Part shown: one piece after another, positions 48,805-58,400 of the stretch
How the letters are laid out: the number at the start of each line of letters is the position of its first letter
Numbering within the stretch: position 1 is the first letter of the stretch
DNA from: JAKOUY01 sp037045185
Lineage (GTDB): Bacteria > Actinomycetota > Acidimicrobiia > Acidimicrobiales > Ilumatobacteraceae
Direction of reading: 5' to 3'
Length of the DNA stretch: 64,000 nt
Assembly: GCA_037045185.1 (NCBI GenBank)
Contig: JBAOHQ010000014.1
Span: forward strand, 386,317-450,316
Program-made: the position numbers and the translations under genes
The notes under the pieces: model-generated
The model's database searches: none
What the model was told of the DNA's origin: nothing
Seen by the model: only the letters and a program-made list of their open reading frames with translations

Positions 48805-48890
48805 TCCAATTCCCGCTGTCGTTGCGCAATGTCGAGGACCTTCTGCATGAACGCGGCATCGAGATCAGCCACGAGACGGTACGGTTCTGA
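48805..48890 (+). pseudogene. Middle part of the split IS6 transposase
   Basis: FPLSLRNVEDLLHERGIEIS and HETVRF, then TGA where the family has TGG for Trp. This continues the N-terminus found at 47317-47388. 48891-48994 holds no gene I can support. Confidence 0.75.
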
Positions 48891-48994
48891 TGGAGCAATA
48901 GCCAGTTTCCTAAACGAAGTTTCGGATGGAGGATAGGGAGTATTTTTTAATATTATCAATGCATTGAGACTTGGAGAAGGTTCGACGTCAGACC

Positions 48995-49190
48995 CATCCC
49001 CTCCGCCACTTGCCCCCGCGAAAGCGTTCTCCCGATCCGGCTGAGGCCGGATTTTTCCGTTGTTTTCGAGGGTTATGCGGGTGAGGCTGAGCACCGCCGC
49101 CAGCGCCAGGAGGCCCGAAGGCGGTCTCTCAGGGTCGATATTCTCCGGACCTCTCGACTGCGTGGTTTTGGTGTAAAGCGCGCAAGCATC
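48995..49190 (+). repeat. tRNA-Ser 3'-end repeat, right copy (candidate att site)
   Basis: CTCCGCCACTTGCCC (49001) and the following terminator hairpin (49035-49056) match the 3' end of tRNA-Ser and its downstream DNA at 8395-8580; identity is high for about 80 bases and then patchy. No tRNA body precedes it. Element B cargo starts to its right. Confidence 0.65.
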
Positions 49191-49353
49191 TGAAATCTAA
49201 AGACTGTCTTGTAGCCTGACCTGAACACTTCGACGCCGGTCGCATCCGCGAGAAGGAACAGAAATCGAACAGGATCGATGAGGTCGCTTGGGTGACCACC
49301 TATGCGGCCATGTTCCGGCTTTGTCCGAAACGGCCCTTGTGTTAGAATTACAA

Positions 49354-49530
49354 TCAAAAACAGTGAGGTGACACGATGTCGGGGCTGCCCGGCAGATCGC
49401 GACGATGGAGCCTGAAGCGATATCCGAGCCGGTGAAGGGCGCGGCGCAGGGCGAGTTCAGGCTTCGTGTCCTTCTGGCGGACCATCGACATTATGTACGA
49501 GCGGCCGTCCGCAGTGACGTGGTCAGCCAT
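49354..49530 (-). pseudogene. vsr: Truncated Vsr-type mismatch endonuclease
   Basis: The ATG at 49530 overlaps the upstream stop (TGATG). About 53 residues match the N-terminus of very-short-patch-repair endonucleases: RSYIMSMVRQKDTKPELALR, then LHRLGYRFRLHRRDLPGSPD. The catalytic Asp of PDIV is present, but homology ends directly after it (near 49372) and the frame stops at 49354. The lost part holds the zinc site and the catalytic His residues. The breakpoint borders the att-like repeat region (49191-49353 has no other gene). Confidence 0.8.
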
Positions 49531-51626
49531 CACGATGGACGCATGGGACTTGCCTGGGACGGATCGCTGGGGCTCTTCGGAACCGCGCGGATCCCACGGA
49601 AGCTCCCCCGTTGCGTCCGCGTTTCCACGACGACCTCGCCATTGTCGACATACGCCCGCCGGATGGGCGCCTTGGTCAGGACGGTTCCCAGCGGCCGGCC
49701 ATCTTCCGTGAAGACGCGAACGCCCTTGCCTTCGACCAGGAGGACCATGCCTCCGCTGACGAGCAGATCGCATTTTGGCGAACAATCATGCAAGGCGATC
49801 AGGCGGTCGCCGTCGAGCACATAGAGACGGGTCGTGGTCATCACATAGAGGAACGCTTCGGTCTCGACGATGCGGACAGGCACGGAGCCCACGTCGTAGA
49901 TCGTGGTCGGCGAGCCGCTGCGGTCCACACGCACCACCCGCCCGGCATAGGTGCCAAGCAGAGCGGTTTCTCCCGTCCCGGAGAAGGCTGCGGCATAAAT
50001 CCAGTCCGCCTCGGCCGCGGGGCCAAAGCTGATCACGATTTCAAAGCCGTTTTCACCTCCTCCACTCCCGTCAAGCTGCTCAGGGTCGAGGCCTGTTAGC
50101 CGCTCCGATGCGACATTCACCGCCTTCATCCTTTCCTCGTTTCCCGGATTTACGTCAGGGTGCAGTTCACGCACGAGCTGCCGATATCGCCTTCGGATCT
50201 CGTCGGGCGTGACCGGCATCTGAAGACCCATGACCTCCAGGGCTTGATCGATTTCCGCCGCGGTCCCGAAGCTGGACCCGCCTACCCTGATGCGGGTGGG
50301 CTCTTTCGCCGGCATCCTGAGCCCCCATAAGCGCTCTCCTTCCCGGTTAACGCACCACGCTTCGTCGACGTGAGTGAAGAGGTAGCGGTTCCGATCCGGT
50401 GTCAGTGCTATACAGCGCAGAGCGCGATGTGCCTCGCTCGCTGCCAAGCCGAGTTGTTCGCGGTTGGCGGCGACTTCCGGGGCGACCTCTAGATCAGTCT
50501 CGAAATCGATGCCGAGGTCGCCACGATAGACGGTCATCACACCGCTCTTTGAGCGCAGCGCGAAGCCCTCGCCCTCTGGATGAACGGAGATGTGGTAGGC
50601 ATCGCGGTGTAGGGGCACCGGTGTCCCAGGTCGTCCACTCGCGTCGCTGAACATCACCGCTCCAGGAGCGCCAAGGCTCGCTTCTGACTTCGCAAGATCG
50701 TCGAATGACAGTGCGCCGCCGCGCGTGCTGTAATGCCTGCGAAAGGCCGGATCCGGTCGATCCGATTTCGAAATTGCCTCGACGACGATTTCGCTCCAGC
50801 ATCCTTGAGGGTCTGCGAAGGCTTCCTCTGTGGCAGGCAGCTCGACGGGTCGCTCCCACGCATTCGGCGAAGGCGGAAGAGGCACGATATTCACACGCTT
50901 TGGGTCGAGTTCGTGCGGACGCCCGGCACCTCGGTCGCGTCGGTGCGATCCCGGCCTTGCTGGCTCATTGTAGATCGTCGCGGCCGAGGCCTTGGGCATC
51001 TCGGCATCGGCGAGATAGAGCTCATAGGTCTTTCCGCTCTTCGCGCGACGGACTTCTCCCGACTTCTCGAGGTAGGAGATGAGCCGACTGGCACGGCGCG
51101 CGTCATCGACGCCCAGCACAGTTTTGATCCGGCTTTGCAGGATGCCCGGATTTGCGCGGATCGCCTCCCGGAGCTGGTCGAAAAGGTCGAGGTCGGCTAA
51201 GTGTTCCTCCGCCTCGTCTCGGTAAGCTTGCAGATGGTCGAAACTCTGCACCAGGTCCCGCAACTCGCAGAGGCCGTCCCGATCTCCGACGATGGCCATC
51301 ATCGTTCCGCCTTGCGACAGGGCCGGAATCCGAATGTCAAGCCGCTGCCCGTCGCCTTGAGGATCTTTCAGCCAGTCACGCAGCAGCGGTAGACTTGCAC
51401 GCGCGGCTGCAGCGGCGGTCACATAGTCCTTTGCGGAAACCGAGGAGGTGAAACGTTCGAGCTGCGCGAAATAGAGCTGCCCGGGCAGAGAAGGGTCCGC
51501 CATCCGGAGGATCTCAGGCTCCGGCTCGGCAGCGGCCTTACTGCGAGGCTCATCTCGCACAGTATCCGGTGCCTTGGGCTCGCGGGCAGAAGATCCGCCA
51601 AATAACCATCTGAAAATGCCCGACAT
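49530..51626 (-). CDS. J-domain protein with beta-propeller-like C-terminus, unknown function
   Basis: An intact frame of 698 residues from the ATG at 51626. The N-terminus (1-45) is charged, then a helical region includes LFDQLREAIRANPGILQSRI and LISYLEKSGEVRRAKSGKTY, which resembles a winged helix (about 150-200). Around 465-510 is a clear J-domain: TPDEIRRRYRQLVRELHPDV with the HPD motif and NPGNEERMKAVNVASERL. The last 180 residues are short beta repeats (GETALLGTYAGRVVRVDRSG, LYVMTTTRLYVLDGDRLIAL). J-domains recruit Hsp70. It is coupled to the vsr fragment and lies 94 bases downstream of the recombinase-HTH cassette. I know no characterised protein of this architecture. Confidence 0.75.
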   Translation of the reverse strand: MSGIFRWLFGGSSAREPKAPDTVRDEPRSKAAAEPEPEILRMADPSLPGQLYFAQLERFTSSVSAKDYVTAAAAARASLPLLRDWLKDPQGDGQRLDIRIPALSQGGTMMAIVGDRDGLCELRDLVQSFDHLQAYRDEAEEHLADLDLFDQLREAIRANPGILQSRIKTVLGVDDARRASRLISYLEKSGEVRRAKSGKTYELYLADAEMPKASAATIYNEPARPGSHRRDRGAGRPHELDPKRVNIVPLPPSPNAWERPVELPATEEAFADPQGCWSEIVVEAISKSDRPDPAFRRHYSTRGGALSFDDLAKSEASLGAPGAVMFSDASGRPGTPVPLHRDAYHISVHPEGEGFALRSKSGVMTVYRGDLGIDFETDLEVAPEVAANREQLGLAASEAHRALRCIALTPDRNRYLFTHVDEAWCVNREGERLWGLRMPAKEPTRIRVGGSSFGTAAEIDQALEVMGLQMPVTPDEIRRRYRQLVRELHPDVNPGNEERMKAVNVASERLTGLDPEQLDGSGGGENGFEIVISFGPAAEADWIYAAAFSGTGETALLGTYAGRVVRVDRSGSPTTIYDVGSVPVRIVETEAFLYVMTTTRLYVLDGDRLIALHDCSPKCDLLVSGGMVLLVEGKGVRVFTEDGRPLGTVLTKAPIRRAYVDNGEVVVETRTQRGSFRGIRAVPKSPSDPSQASPMRPS

Positions 51627-51719
51627 GATACGCCCCAATATCCCCGATTTGTCTCAGGGTCATCTGAAACCCAAGCTGCCGCAATCCCCGTATCGTGGCG
51701 AATTTCATTTGGCGGGCAC

Positions 51720-52103
51720 TCAGGAAAGCAGCGCCATCTGTGATCGCCACTCCAACGGAAATGGCTCCATGAGCCCCTTCAGCGTGACGTCCGAGCTCTG
51801 TTTCCCTTCTAGGATAGCTTCGACGATGTCGGGCGCAAGCAGCGTAAGGCGCAAGACACGGGCCATGTAGGTGAAGGCGATCCCCTCGCGCTCGGCCAGT
51901 TCGCCGATGGTGGCGAACTCGCCCGACTCCAGCATGCGCTTCCATCGGAACGCGCGGGCGAGCGCCTTGACCAGCGTGCTGTCGGTCTTGGGCGTTTGGC
52001 TGACTCCCGCGGGCAGTTGCATCTCCTTCCGCCCGCCACGCTTCACGACGCGGAACGGGACATGGAGCGTCACCGTCTCGGGGATCGGAGCCCCGCGGGT
52101 CAT
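51720..52103 (-). CDS. HTH protein of the recombinase cassette, copy 2
   Basis: An intact 127-residue ORF. TLHVPFRVVKRGGRKEMQLP, ALARAFRWKRMLESGEFATI and GELAEREGIAFTYMARVLRL (helix-turn-helix), ending LEWRSQMALLS. Same protein as at 17600-18000. Overlaps the recombinase stop (ATGA), so it is the last gene of the cassette. Confidence 0.82.
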   Translation of the reverse strand: MTRGAPIPETVTLHVPFRVVKRGGRKEMQLPAGVSQTPKTDSTLVKALARAFRWKRMLESGEFATIGELAEREGIAFTYMARVLRLTLLAPDIVEAILEGKQSSDVTLKGLMEPFPLEWRSQMALLS

Positions 52104-53423
52104 GCTGCTGCTCCAATGTCGGTGGTGATCTCACGTGCCAGTGCCGCCAGCCCGTCCATGCGCAGGCGGACGTTGAGCCCGGCGGCGCCGATCTCCACCC
52201 GTTCGACCAGCAGCGCCGCGATGCGCGCTTGTTCGGCGGGGAACAGTTCGTCCCATAGCGGATCCAGCCGGGTCACGGCTTCGCGGGCGTCGGCCTCGGT
52301 GATGTCCTCTTCCTGCGTTCGCGCCGCTCTGAAGGTGCCCGCCACGATCTCAGGCTGGCGGAACACAGCGCGAAGCTGGTCGATCACGGCGGCCTCGATT
52401 TCCCCCGCAGGCACGCGGCCGACCGGGCACGCCCCCGCGCCATGCTTCAGCACGGTCTGGCTGACATAGTAACGGTAGAGCCGCCCGCCCTTCCGCGTGT
52501 GCGTCGGCGAGAATGCCGCGCCGTCCGGTCCGAACAGCAGCCCCTTCAGCAGCGCCGGCGTCTCGGCGCGCGTGCGTGCGGCACGTTTGCGAGGGCTTTC
52601 CTGCAAGATGGCGTGGACCTTGTCCCATAGCGCGCGGTCGATGATCGCGTCGTGCTCGCCGGGATAGCTGTCGCCCTTGTGGACGGCCTCGCCGATGTAG
52701 GCGCGGTTCGACAGCATCCGGTAGATGGTACTTCTTGTCGATCCGGTTGCCGCGCTGCGTCCGGAGGCCGCGCTTCGCGACATCGCGGGCCAGCTCCGTG
52801 CCCGAACCGATCTCGAGGAACCGGGCGAAGATCCAGCGGACATGCGCGGCGGTTTCCTCATCGACGACCAGCTTGCGGTTCTCGACGCGGTAGCCGTAGG
52901 GCGGCACCCCGCCCATCCACATGCCCTTTCTCCGGCTAGCGGCGACCTTGTCGCGGATGCGTTCCGCTGTCACCTCGCGCTCGAACTGGGCGAACGAGAG
53001 CAGGATGTTCAGGGTCAGCCGCCCCATCGACGTGGTGGTGTTGAACGACTGCGTGACCGAGACGAAGGTGACGCCGTTCCGGTCGAACACCTCGACCAGC
53101 TTGGCGAAGTCGGCGAGCGAGCGGCTGAGGCGGTCGATCTTGTAGACCACCACCACATCGACCAGCCCGTCCTCGATGTCAGCCATGAGCCGCTGCAAGC
53201 GGGGGCGTTCCAGCGTGCCGCCAGAGATGCCGCCGTCGTCGTACTGATCGCGGACCAGCACCCAGCCCTCGGACCGCTGGCTGGCGATGAATGCCTCGCA
53301 GGCTTCGCGCTGGGCATGAAGGCTGTTGAACTCCTGCTCCAGCCCTTCCTCGGAGGATTTCCGGGTGTAGACGGCGCAGCGAAGCTTGCGGACGATCTTC
53401 GATTTTTCCGGCGGCTTCGTCAT
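52100..53423 (-). CDS. Large serine recombinase, copy 2, one frameshift
   Basis: About 441 residues. Catalytic domain YTRKSSEEGLEQEFNSLHAQ, DQYDDGGISGGTLERP and YKIDRLSRSLADFAKLVEVF; Recombinase domain VPPYGYRVENRKLVVDEETA and YRMLSNRAYIGEAVHKGDSY; C-terminus with YRYYVSQTVLKHGAGACPVG and DELFPAEQARIAALLVERVE. A single extra base near 52729 interrupts it, in the KKYHL/TIYRML region. It would drive integration or excision of element B. Nearly identical to the copy at 17997-19325. Confidence 0.9.
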
Positions 53424-53875
53424 GTCCGTCCCCTGTGGTTCTTGAGGCCGAAGAAGACCCAGCCATTCCATCTGGTGCCGGTGATGCCGCGCGCGATGGC
53501 AGACAGCGACTTGTAGGGCCGCCCCTGCCACTCGAAGCCGTCTGCGGTGACGGTCACGACGTACTCGACGCCCTGCCATTCGCGCAGCAGCCGTGTACCA
53601 GTGACGGGACGGTCGCGGTCGAGGCGCATTCCGCGCTTCTTCTTGTCCCCGCCATCCAGTTCCTCGCCAAGCCGTTCCAGCCGGCGGACGGTCTCGGGCT
53701 TCAGCCCTCCATAGGCGAGTTCCTGGATGCGGTAGGCCAGGCGGGACTCGAGGTAGCGCCGATTGAAGGGCGGCGGCTGGCTGTCGAACAACTCGCGCCA
53801 CTGCTTCTTCAGGTCGGGCGTCGGCGTGGTCTTGAGCGCGGCGATGCGCGCGGGGATGGGGTCGTGCGTCGTCAT
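53420..53875 (-). CDS. DUF2924 protein, copy 2
   Basis: An intact 151-residue ORF. MTTHDPIPARIAALKTTPTP, ESRLAYRIQELAYGGLKPET, RRLERLGEELDGGDKKKRGM, DGFEWQGRPYKSLSAIARGI and WNGWVFFGLKNHRGRT. Overlaps the recombinase start and the preceding small ORF stop, so the cassette is one transcription unit. Probable DNA-binding accessory protein. Confidence 0.88.
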   Translation of the reverse strand: MTTHDPIPARIAALKTTPTPDLKKQWRELFDSQPPPFNRRYLESRLAYRIQELAYGGLKPETVRRLERLGEELDGGDKKKRGMRLDRDRPVTGTRLLREWQGVEYVVTVTADGFEWQGRPYKSLSAIARGITGTRWNGWVFFGLKNHRGRT

Positions 53876-54096
53876 GCGGTCTCCGTTGGGTTCCGGGTTG
53901 CATGACGGCATCGGACAGCCGGATAGTGTAGGTGAATTTCTCTTGTTTCGTCAGAAGGTTCGCCCCGACCGCGCTGCAGCAGCCTGACCAGCCCGAGCGC
54001 CAGCAGGCCGCACAGCTCAGCGCGGCGCTCGGCGGGCGTCATCACCGTAGGAGCGAGTGGGTTGGGGCGACGAGTGGGACCGGGATCGAACATCAT
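53872..54096 (-). CDS. Small conserved ORF of the recombinase cassette, copy 2
   Basis: 74 residues from the ATG at 54096. VMTPAERRAELCGLLALGLV and RLLQRGRGEPSDETREIHLH. Same start of cassette as copy 1. It overlaps the DUF2924 ATG. No known function; Leu-rich helix suggests a DNA- or protein-binding role. Confidence 0.6.
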   Translation of the reverse strand: MMFDPGPTRRPNPLAPTVMTPAERRAELCGLLALGLVRLLQRGRGEPSDETREIHLHYPAVRCRHATRNPTETA

Positions 54097-54159
54097 GATC
54101 CATCGGTGCATGATTGCGCAGATGACCGCGACCTCGGAACGGGTCAGCCCGTGCCCGCC

Positions 54160-54192
54160 CCGAAAGGGTGAACCCTTTCGGTGTTGCAACAC
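54160..54192. promoter_or_regulatory. Two adjoining palindromes between divergent transcription units
   Basis: CCGAAAGGGT-GA-ACCCTTTCGG (54160-54181) is a perfect inverted repeat with 10-base arms; GTGTTGCAACAC (54181-54192) is a second perfect palindrome sharing one base. They lie between the recombinase cassette and the plus-strand gene at 54263, so they are good candidates for an operator controlling both. Confidence 0.6.
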
Positions 54193-54262
54193 CTTGGTGG
54201 GTTGAGGGGTCAGGGCGTTCCCATTATGTTCGAACTGTCCCCAATCGATTCACGAGGCCCCC

Positions 54263-54976
54263 ATGTCGCTGCAATCGCTCGACCGTACCCAATGGAGTTT
54301 TGCAGAGGCGCTGGCCCATGTGCAGAACGTGACGATCGCGCGGCGCGCGGTGGAAGCGGCAAGTTTGCCGCCCAGACCGGTGCCGGAATACCAGACCTGG
54401 AACCGGCCGCAGGACCCGACGATCGCGTGGAAGGCGGAGGCGGAGACCGAGTTGCTCGTCGCGTTGCGAGACGGGGATCTTCTGGCGCAGGGGCGATACA
54501 CGGAGGAGCGGACCCATGGCTGGGGCAACGGCGGCAGCAGCAGCGGTTTCGGCCTGCATTCGGGCTACCACACCAGCATCCGCCCGGAGCAGTGGCGCGA
54601 GGGCAAGTATTCGTTCGGGCGGCTGACCGCGCGGGATTGGGAATTCATCGACATCCGCGTGGCGCGTTTCCTCGTGAAGGCGATCTGGCCAGATTACATC
54701 CCGGAGCCGGCGCGACCCGCGCAAGGCGCGGCAGATGCAATATACACCACGCCCTATCTCGATCTGATGCAGGCCGCGATTGCACATTTCGGGATTTCGC
54801 AGGGGAACCAGGGCAAGAAGGAATGCCTGATGGACTGGTTTCTCGAGCAGCAGATCGAGGGCGAACCGGTTTCCAACAAGCTTGCCGACGCCATGGCCAC
54901 GCTGATACGGCTGCCGTCGGCACAGCGCGGTGGGGCGAAGCGGGTGCTGGGCCCCGATCTGCGGCACACCGGATAG
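54263..54976 (+). CDS. Conserved protein of unknown function
   Basis: An intact 237-residue ORF. WSFAEALAHVQNVTIARRAV, a middle with Gly/Ser-rich WGNGGSSSGFGLHSGYHTSI, YTTPYLDLMQAAIAHFGISQ and a C-terminus VSNKLADAMATLIRLPSAQR. I recall the C-terminal pattern from many small proteins of alphaproteobacterial accessory DNA, without a known role. It starts element B's plus-strand module and has palindromes on both sides. Confidence 0.6.
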   Translation: MSLQSLDRTQWSFAEALAHVQNVTIARRAVEAASLPPRPVPEYQTWNRPQDPTIAWKAEAETELLVALRDGDLLAQGRYTEERTHGWGNGGSSSGFGLHSGYHTSIRPEQWREGKYSFGRLTARDWEFIDIRVARFLVKAIWPDYIPEPARPAQGAADAIYTTPYLDLMQAAIAHFGISQGNQGKKECLMDWFLEQQIEGEPVSNKLADAMATLIRLPSAQRGGAKRVLGPDLRHTG

Positions 54977-55471
54977 GTGCGGCCAGGGAGGCTTCAAACG
55001 CGTTGGCGAGGACAACGCGATTTTGACGGTGGCTGCTTCGGGCTCGTCCTGTTGTACAGGCCCTCGATGCGCACGCTGCAAATGCGCCACCCCCCGACTT
55101 TGGCCGTCCCGATGAAGGGCTGAACCGTTCACCCCGTTCGCGCGGATGAGGGGTCACCCGACCAATTTGGGACGAGGGCCGGAGGCGCTCCCGACCGGCC
55201 GCAGGACCGGTCGGGCTTCACCCATGATATGACTTGATTTCAATGATTTGCCGAAAGGGGTCACCCCTTTCCGCGGACGCGTCGCGTGGCCGGGCGGACC
55301 GGTTCCGACGTCGCGAGGTCTGCCCGAAGGGCGGCAGAACCGGGGGCAACAACGCCCTCAGCCCCGGTTCCAGCACACCCGTGCCTTCCTGTCGTCCGCC
55401 ACCCCCTGTGCATCGCTGCCGCGGCCTTCCTGCCGACCGGCGCGCGCGGGCGCGTCCTGCGGGGTACGGCG
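54977..55471. other. Intergenic stretch with operator-like palindromes
   Basis: No gene is supported here. An open frame continues upstream of the primase ATG to 55286, but its composition is not protein-like. Dyads with a GGG..ACCC-type core occur at 55117-55135 (GGGCTGAAC-C-GTTCACCCC), 55151-55159 (GGGTCACCC) and 55253-55271. The stretch probably holds the promoter and regulatory sites of the replication gene. Confidence 0.5.
55253..55271. promoter_or_regulatory. Perfect palindrome upstream of the primase-helicase gene
   Basis: GAAAGGGGT-C-ACCCCTTTC, 9-base arms around one base, closely related to the palindrome at 54160-54181. It lies 200 bases before the primase ATG. Confidence 0.55.
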
Positions 55472-58400
55472 ATGAGCGCGCGGGATTGGCAGGCCTTCGA
55501 TGCCGAGCTGAGCGCCCGGGTTCCGGAACTCGTGGTCGAGTTGCTGGGCAAGCCGACCCTCCGCACGGGCCATGAATGGCGCTGGGGCCGCAAGGGCAGC
55601 CTTTCGGTCGTGATCGGCGGCGCCAAGGCGGGCATGTGGTTCGACCATGAGGCGGGCGGCGGCGGCGGCTTCATCGATCTGGTTGGCCGGAACCTCGGTC
55701 TCTCCCGCGGCGACGCGCTGGACTGGACGGCCGATCGTATCGGCATGGGACGACGCCATCGGCCGGCCCGGACGCGCCCGGCACCACCGATCTTGTCGAC
55801 GAACACGCCGGCTTTATCGCAGGCCCAGCCCGGCACGGAAACGTCGCCTCAGCCACACCTCGACGATCTGGACCCGGCCGTCGCCCGTGCAGAGGAAGCC
55901 GCAGCCCGCGCCGCGCGGATCTGGGCCAATGCCTGTCCAGCCCCGGACGGCCATTCCTATCTCGCCGCCAAGCAGGTTGCGGCGCTCGGCTTGCGCATGG
56001 ATGCGCGGGGCCAGCTCGTCGTGCCGTTGCAGGACATCGACGGCCGGATCCACAGCCTCGAGACCATCGCGCCGGACGGGGCCAAACGATACCTCGCTGG
56101 CGGCGCGAAGCGGGGGCATTTCACGGTGGTGGGTGCGGAGCCGGGGCCGCTCCCTGAGCCCACGGGCCCCGTCCTGATCTGCGAGGGCTGGGCGACCGGC
56201 GCCAGTCTGCACATCGCCACAGGCCATGCCGTGATCGCGGCGATGGACGCGGGCAACCTGATGCCCGTCGCCGAGGCGCTGCGGGCACGCTTCCCGGCGG
56301 CCGACCTCGTCCTGGTCGCCGATAACGACGCGAAGCCCGACCGCGACGGCAATCCCGGCGTCGAGGCGGCGCGCAAGGTTGCGCTTGCCGTCGATGGCCG
56401 TCTGGCCGTGCCAGGGGTTCCCGGCGACGCCAACGACCTCTTCTGCGCCAAGGGGCCGGAGGCCGTCGCGGCACTTGTCGCCGGCGCGGCCCGGATCCCG
56501 CCGCCACCGCCGACCTATCCGGCACCCGTGCTCACGCCCGACGAGGCCCGCGCCAGCCTCGCAGAGGCCATCGCCAGCTTCATGGCCGCCATCCCGGACT
56601 ACTGGGCCGCTGTCGAAGCCGCCCGTGAGGCGGCGAAGGACAGCGACGCGACCCGCGATCCACTCGATTTCAACATCGTCGCGCGCGCGGCGCTGCCGCC
56701 GCTCCTCGGCCTGCCGGTCGATGTGGGCCTCGGCAAGACCTCGAGCGCGCGCGCCGCCATCGCCGAGCTGATCGCCACGGGCGGGCTCGGGAAACGCAAG
56801 GTCGTCTATGCTGTCCCGCGCCACGATCTCGGCGCCGAGCAGGTCACGGCCTTCGAGGCGCTCGGGCTCAGCGCCATGCTCTGGAAGGGGCGCACCGCGC
56901 CCGATCCCAGCGATGCCGATCCAGAACAACTCATGTGCCTGGACACGGAGGCCACCTTTGACGCCCTCGAGATCGAGCATCCAGTCGAACAGAGCTGCTG
57001 CAAGGTCAAGAACGGCGCGGAACTGCTGCTGTGTCCCTGGTTCCACGACTGCGGCTACCAGCGTCAGAAGCCGCTGGCGCAGGCCGCGCAGGTCATCGTC
57101 TGTGCCCATGACAGCCTCTTCCACCTGAAGCCGCAAGCCATCGGCGAGGTCGGGCTTCTCGTCATCGACGAGGCCTTCTGGCAGTCGGGCCTGCGCGGTC
57201 TCGACGGCAAGGCCACGCTGACGCAGGACGGGTTGGAGCCCGGCCGCACCTCGCTCAGCTGCTACACCGGCAAGGGCAAGATGGATGTTGGCGCGACGGC
57301 CGACCTGATCGCCGCGCGCGAGCGGCTCTGCAAGGCGCTGCGGGTCATGAAGCCGGGTCCGCTCCGCCTCGGCCTGCTGGAAGCTGTCGGTCTCACCCCG
57401 GAGGATTGCCGCCATGCCGCGACGCTGGAACGCCGCCGGATGCGCGATGCGGGCCTTCGCCCCGGCATGTCGCCGGTCGAGCGGCGCAAGCGCATCGAGG
57501 CTGTCCTGCCGCCCGCAGGCGAGCCATGGGCCCCACCGGGGCGCTGCGCTATGCTCTGGCTTATCCTCGCCGAGGCGCTGGAGAACGGCCACGACGCCGC
57601 CGGTGCAGAACTCGTGCACGAGAGGACCGAGGCCGGTTCGGTCCGCGCGCTCCGCCTGCGCTGGCGCAGCCGCATGCGGGCAGGCTGGGCCGCCGAGGCG
57701 CCGATCCTGCATCTCGACGCCACGCTCCGGCCGGAACTTGTCCAGACCTACCTGCCGCGGATCGATATCAGCACGCCCGTCGCCGCGCGCCAGCCCCATG
57801 TCCGCGTCCGCCAGGTCACCGGCAGCCCGACCTCGGCCCGTGCCCTGACGCCTGCCTCCGACGCACCAGAGCGGGACCGGAAGGCCGCCGCGACCCGTCT
57901 GCGCGACCTCCGGGCCTGGATCGACCTCCGCGCCCGGCAGTGCAATCGCCCCGGCCAGGCAATCGATCTCCTGGTGGTGGGCCAGAAGGCCGCCATCGAT
58001 GCCCTTCGCTCGGCCGGACTGCCACCACGGGTGGAGGCGGTGCATTTCAACGCGCTGAGCGGTCTCGACCGCTGGGGTGGGATCGGCGGCATGGTGGTCC
58101 TCGGCCGCACGCTGCCCGCGCCGCGCACGGTCGAGTTGATCGCGATGGCCCTGACCGGCCGCGTGCCCGCGCCGAACCCGGAGGACGCGGGCTGGTGGTA
58201 TCCCATGACCGAACGTCGCCTTAGGCTTGCAGACGACCGGACCGTGCCGCTCGCGATGGAGGAACATGCTGATCCCATCGCCGAAGCCGTGCGCTGGAGC
58301 ATCTGCGAGGGCGAGCTGATCCAGGCGATGGGGCGCGGTCGCGGCGTCAACCGCACGGCCGCCACGCCGCTCGAGATCGACCTTCTCACGGACGTGGTGC

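Noticed and set aside
49073..49357. A 94-codon minus-strand frame between the att-like repeat and vsr
   Set aside because: It runs through the tRNA-Ser-like repeat and its terminator, which are not coding at 8.4 kb; no conserved motif.
53872..54192. A longer start (54192) for the small cassette ORF
   Set aside because: The extra residues are not shared with copy 1 and overlap the palindromic operator region.
55286..55471. An N-terminal extension of the primase-helicase
   Set aside because: Composition is not protein-like and the conserved domain begins at the ATG at 55472.
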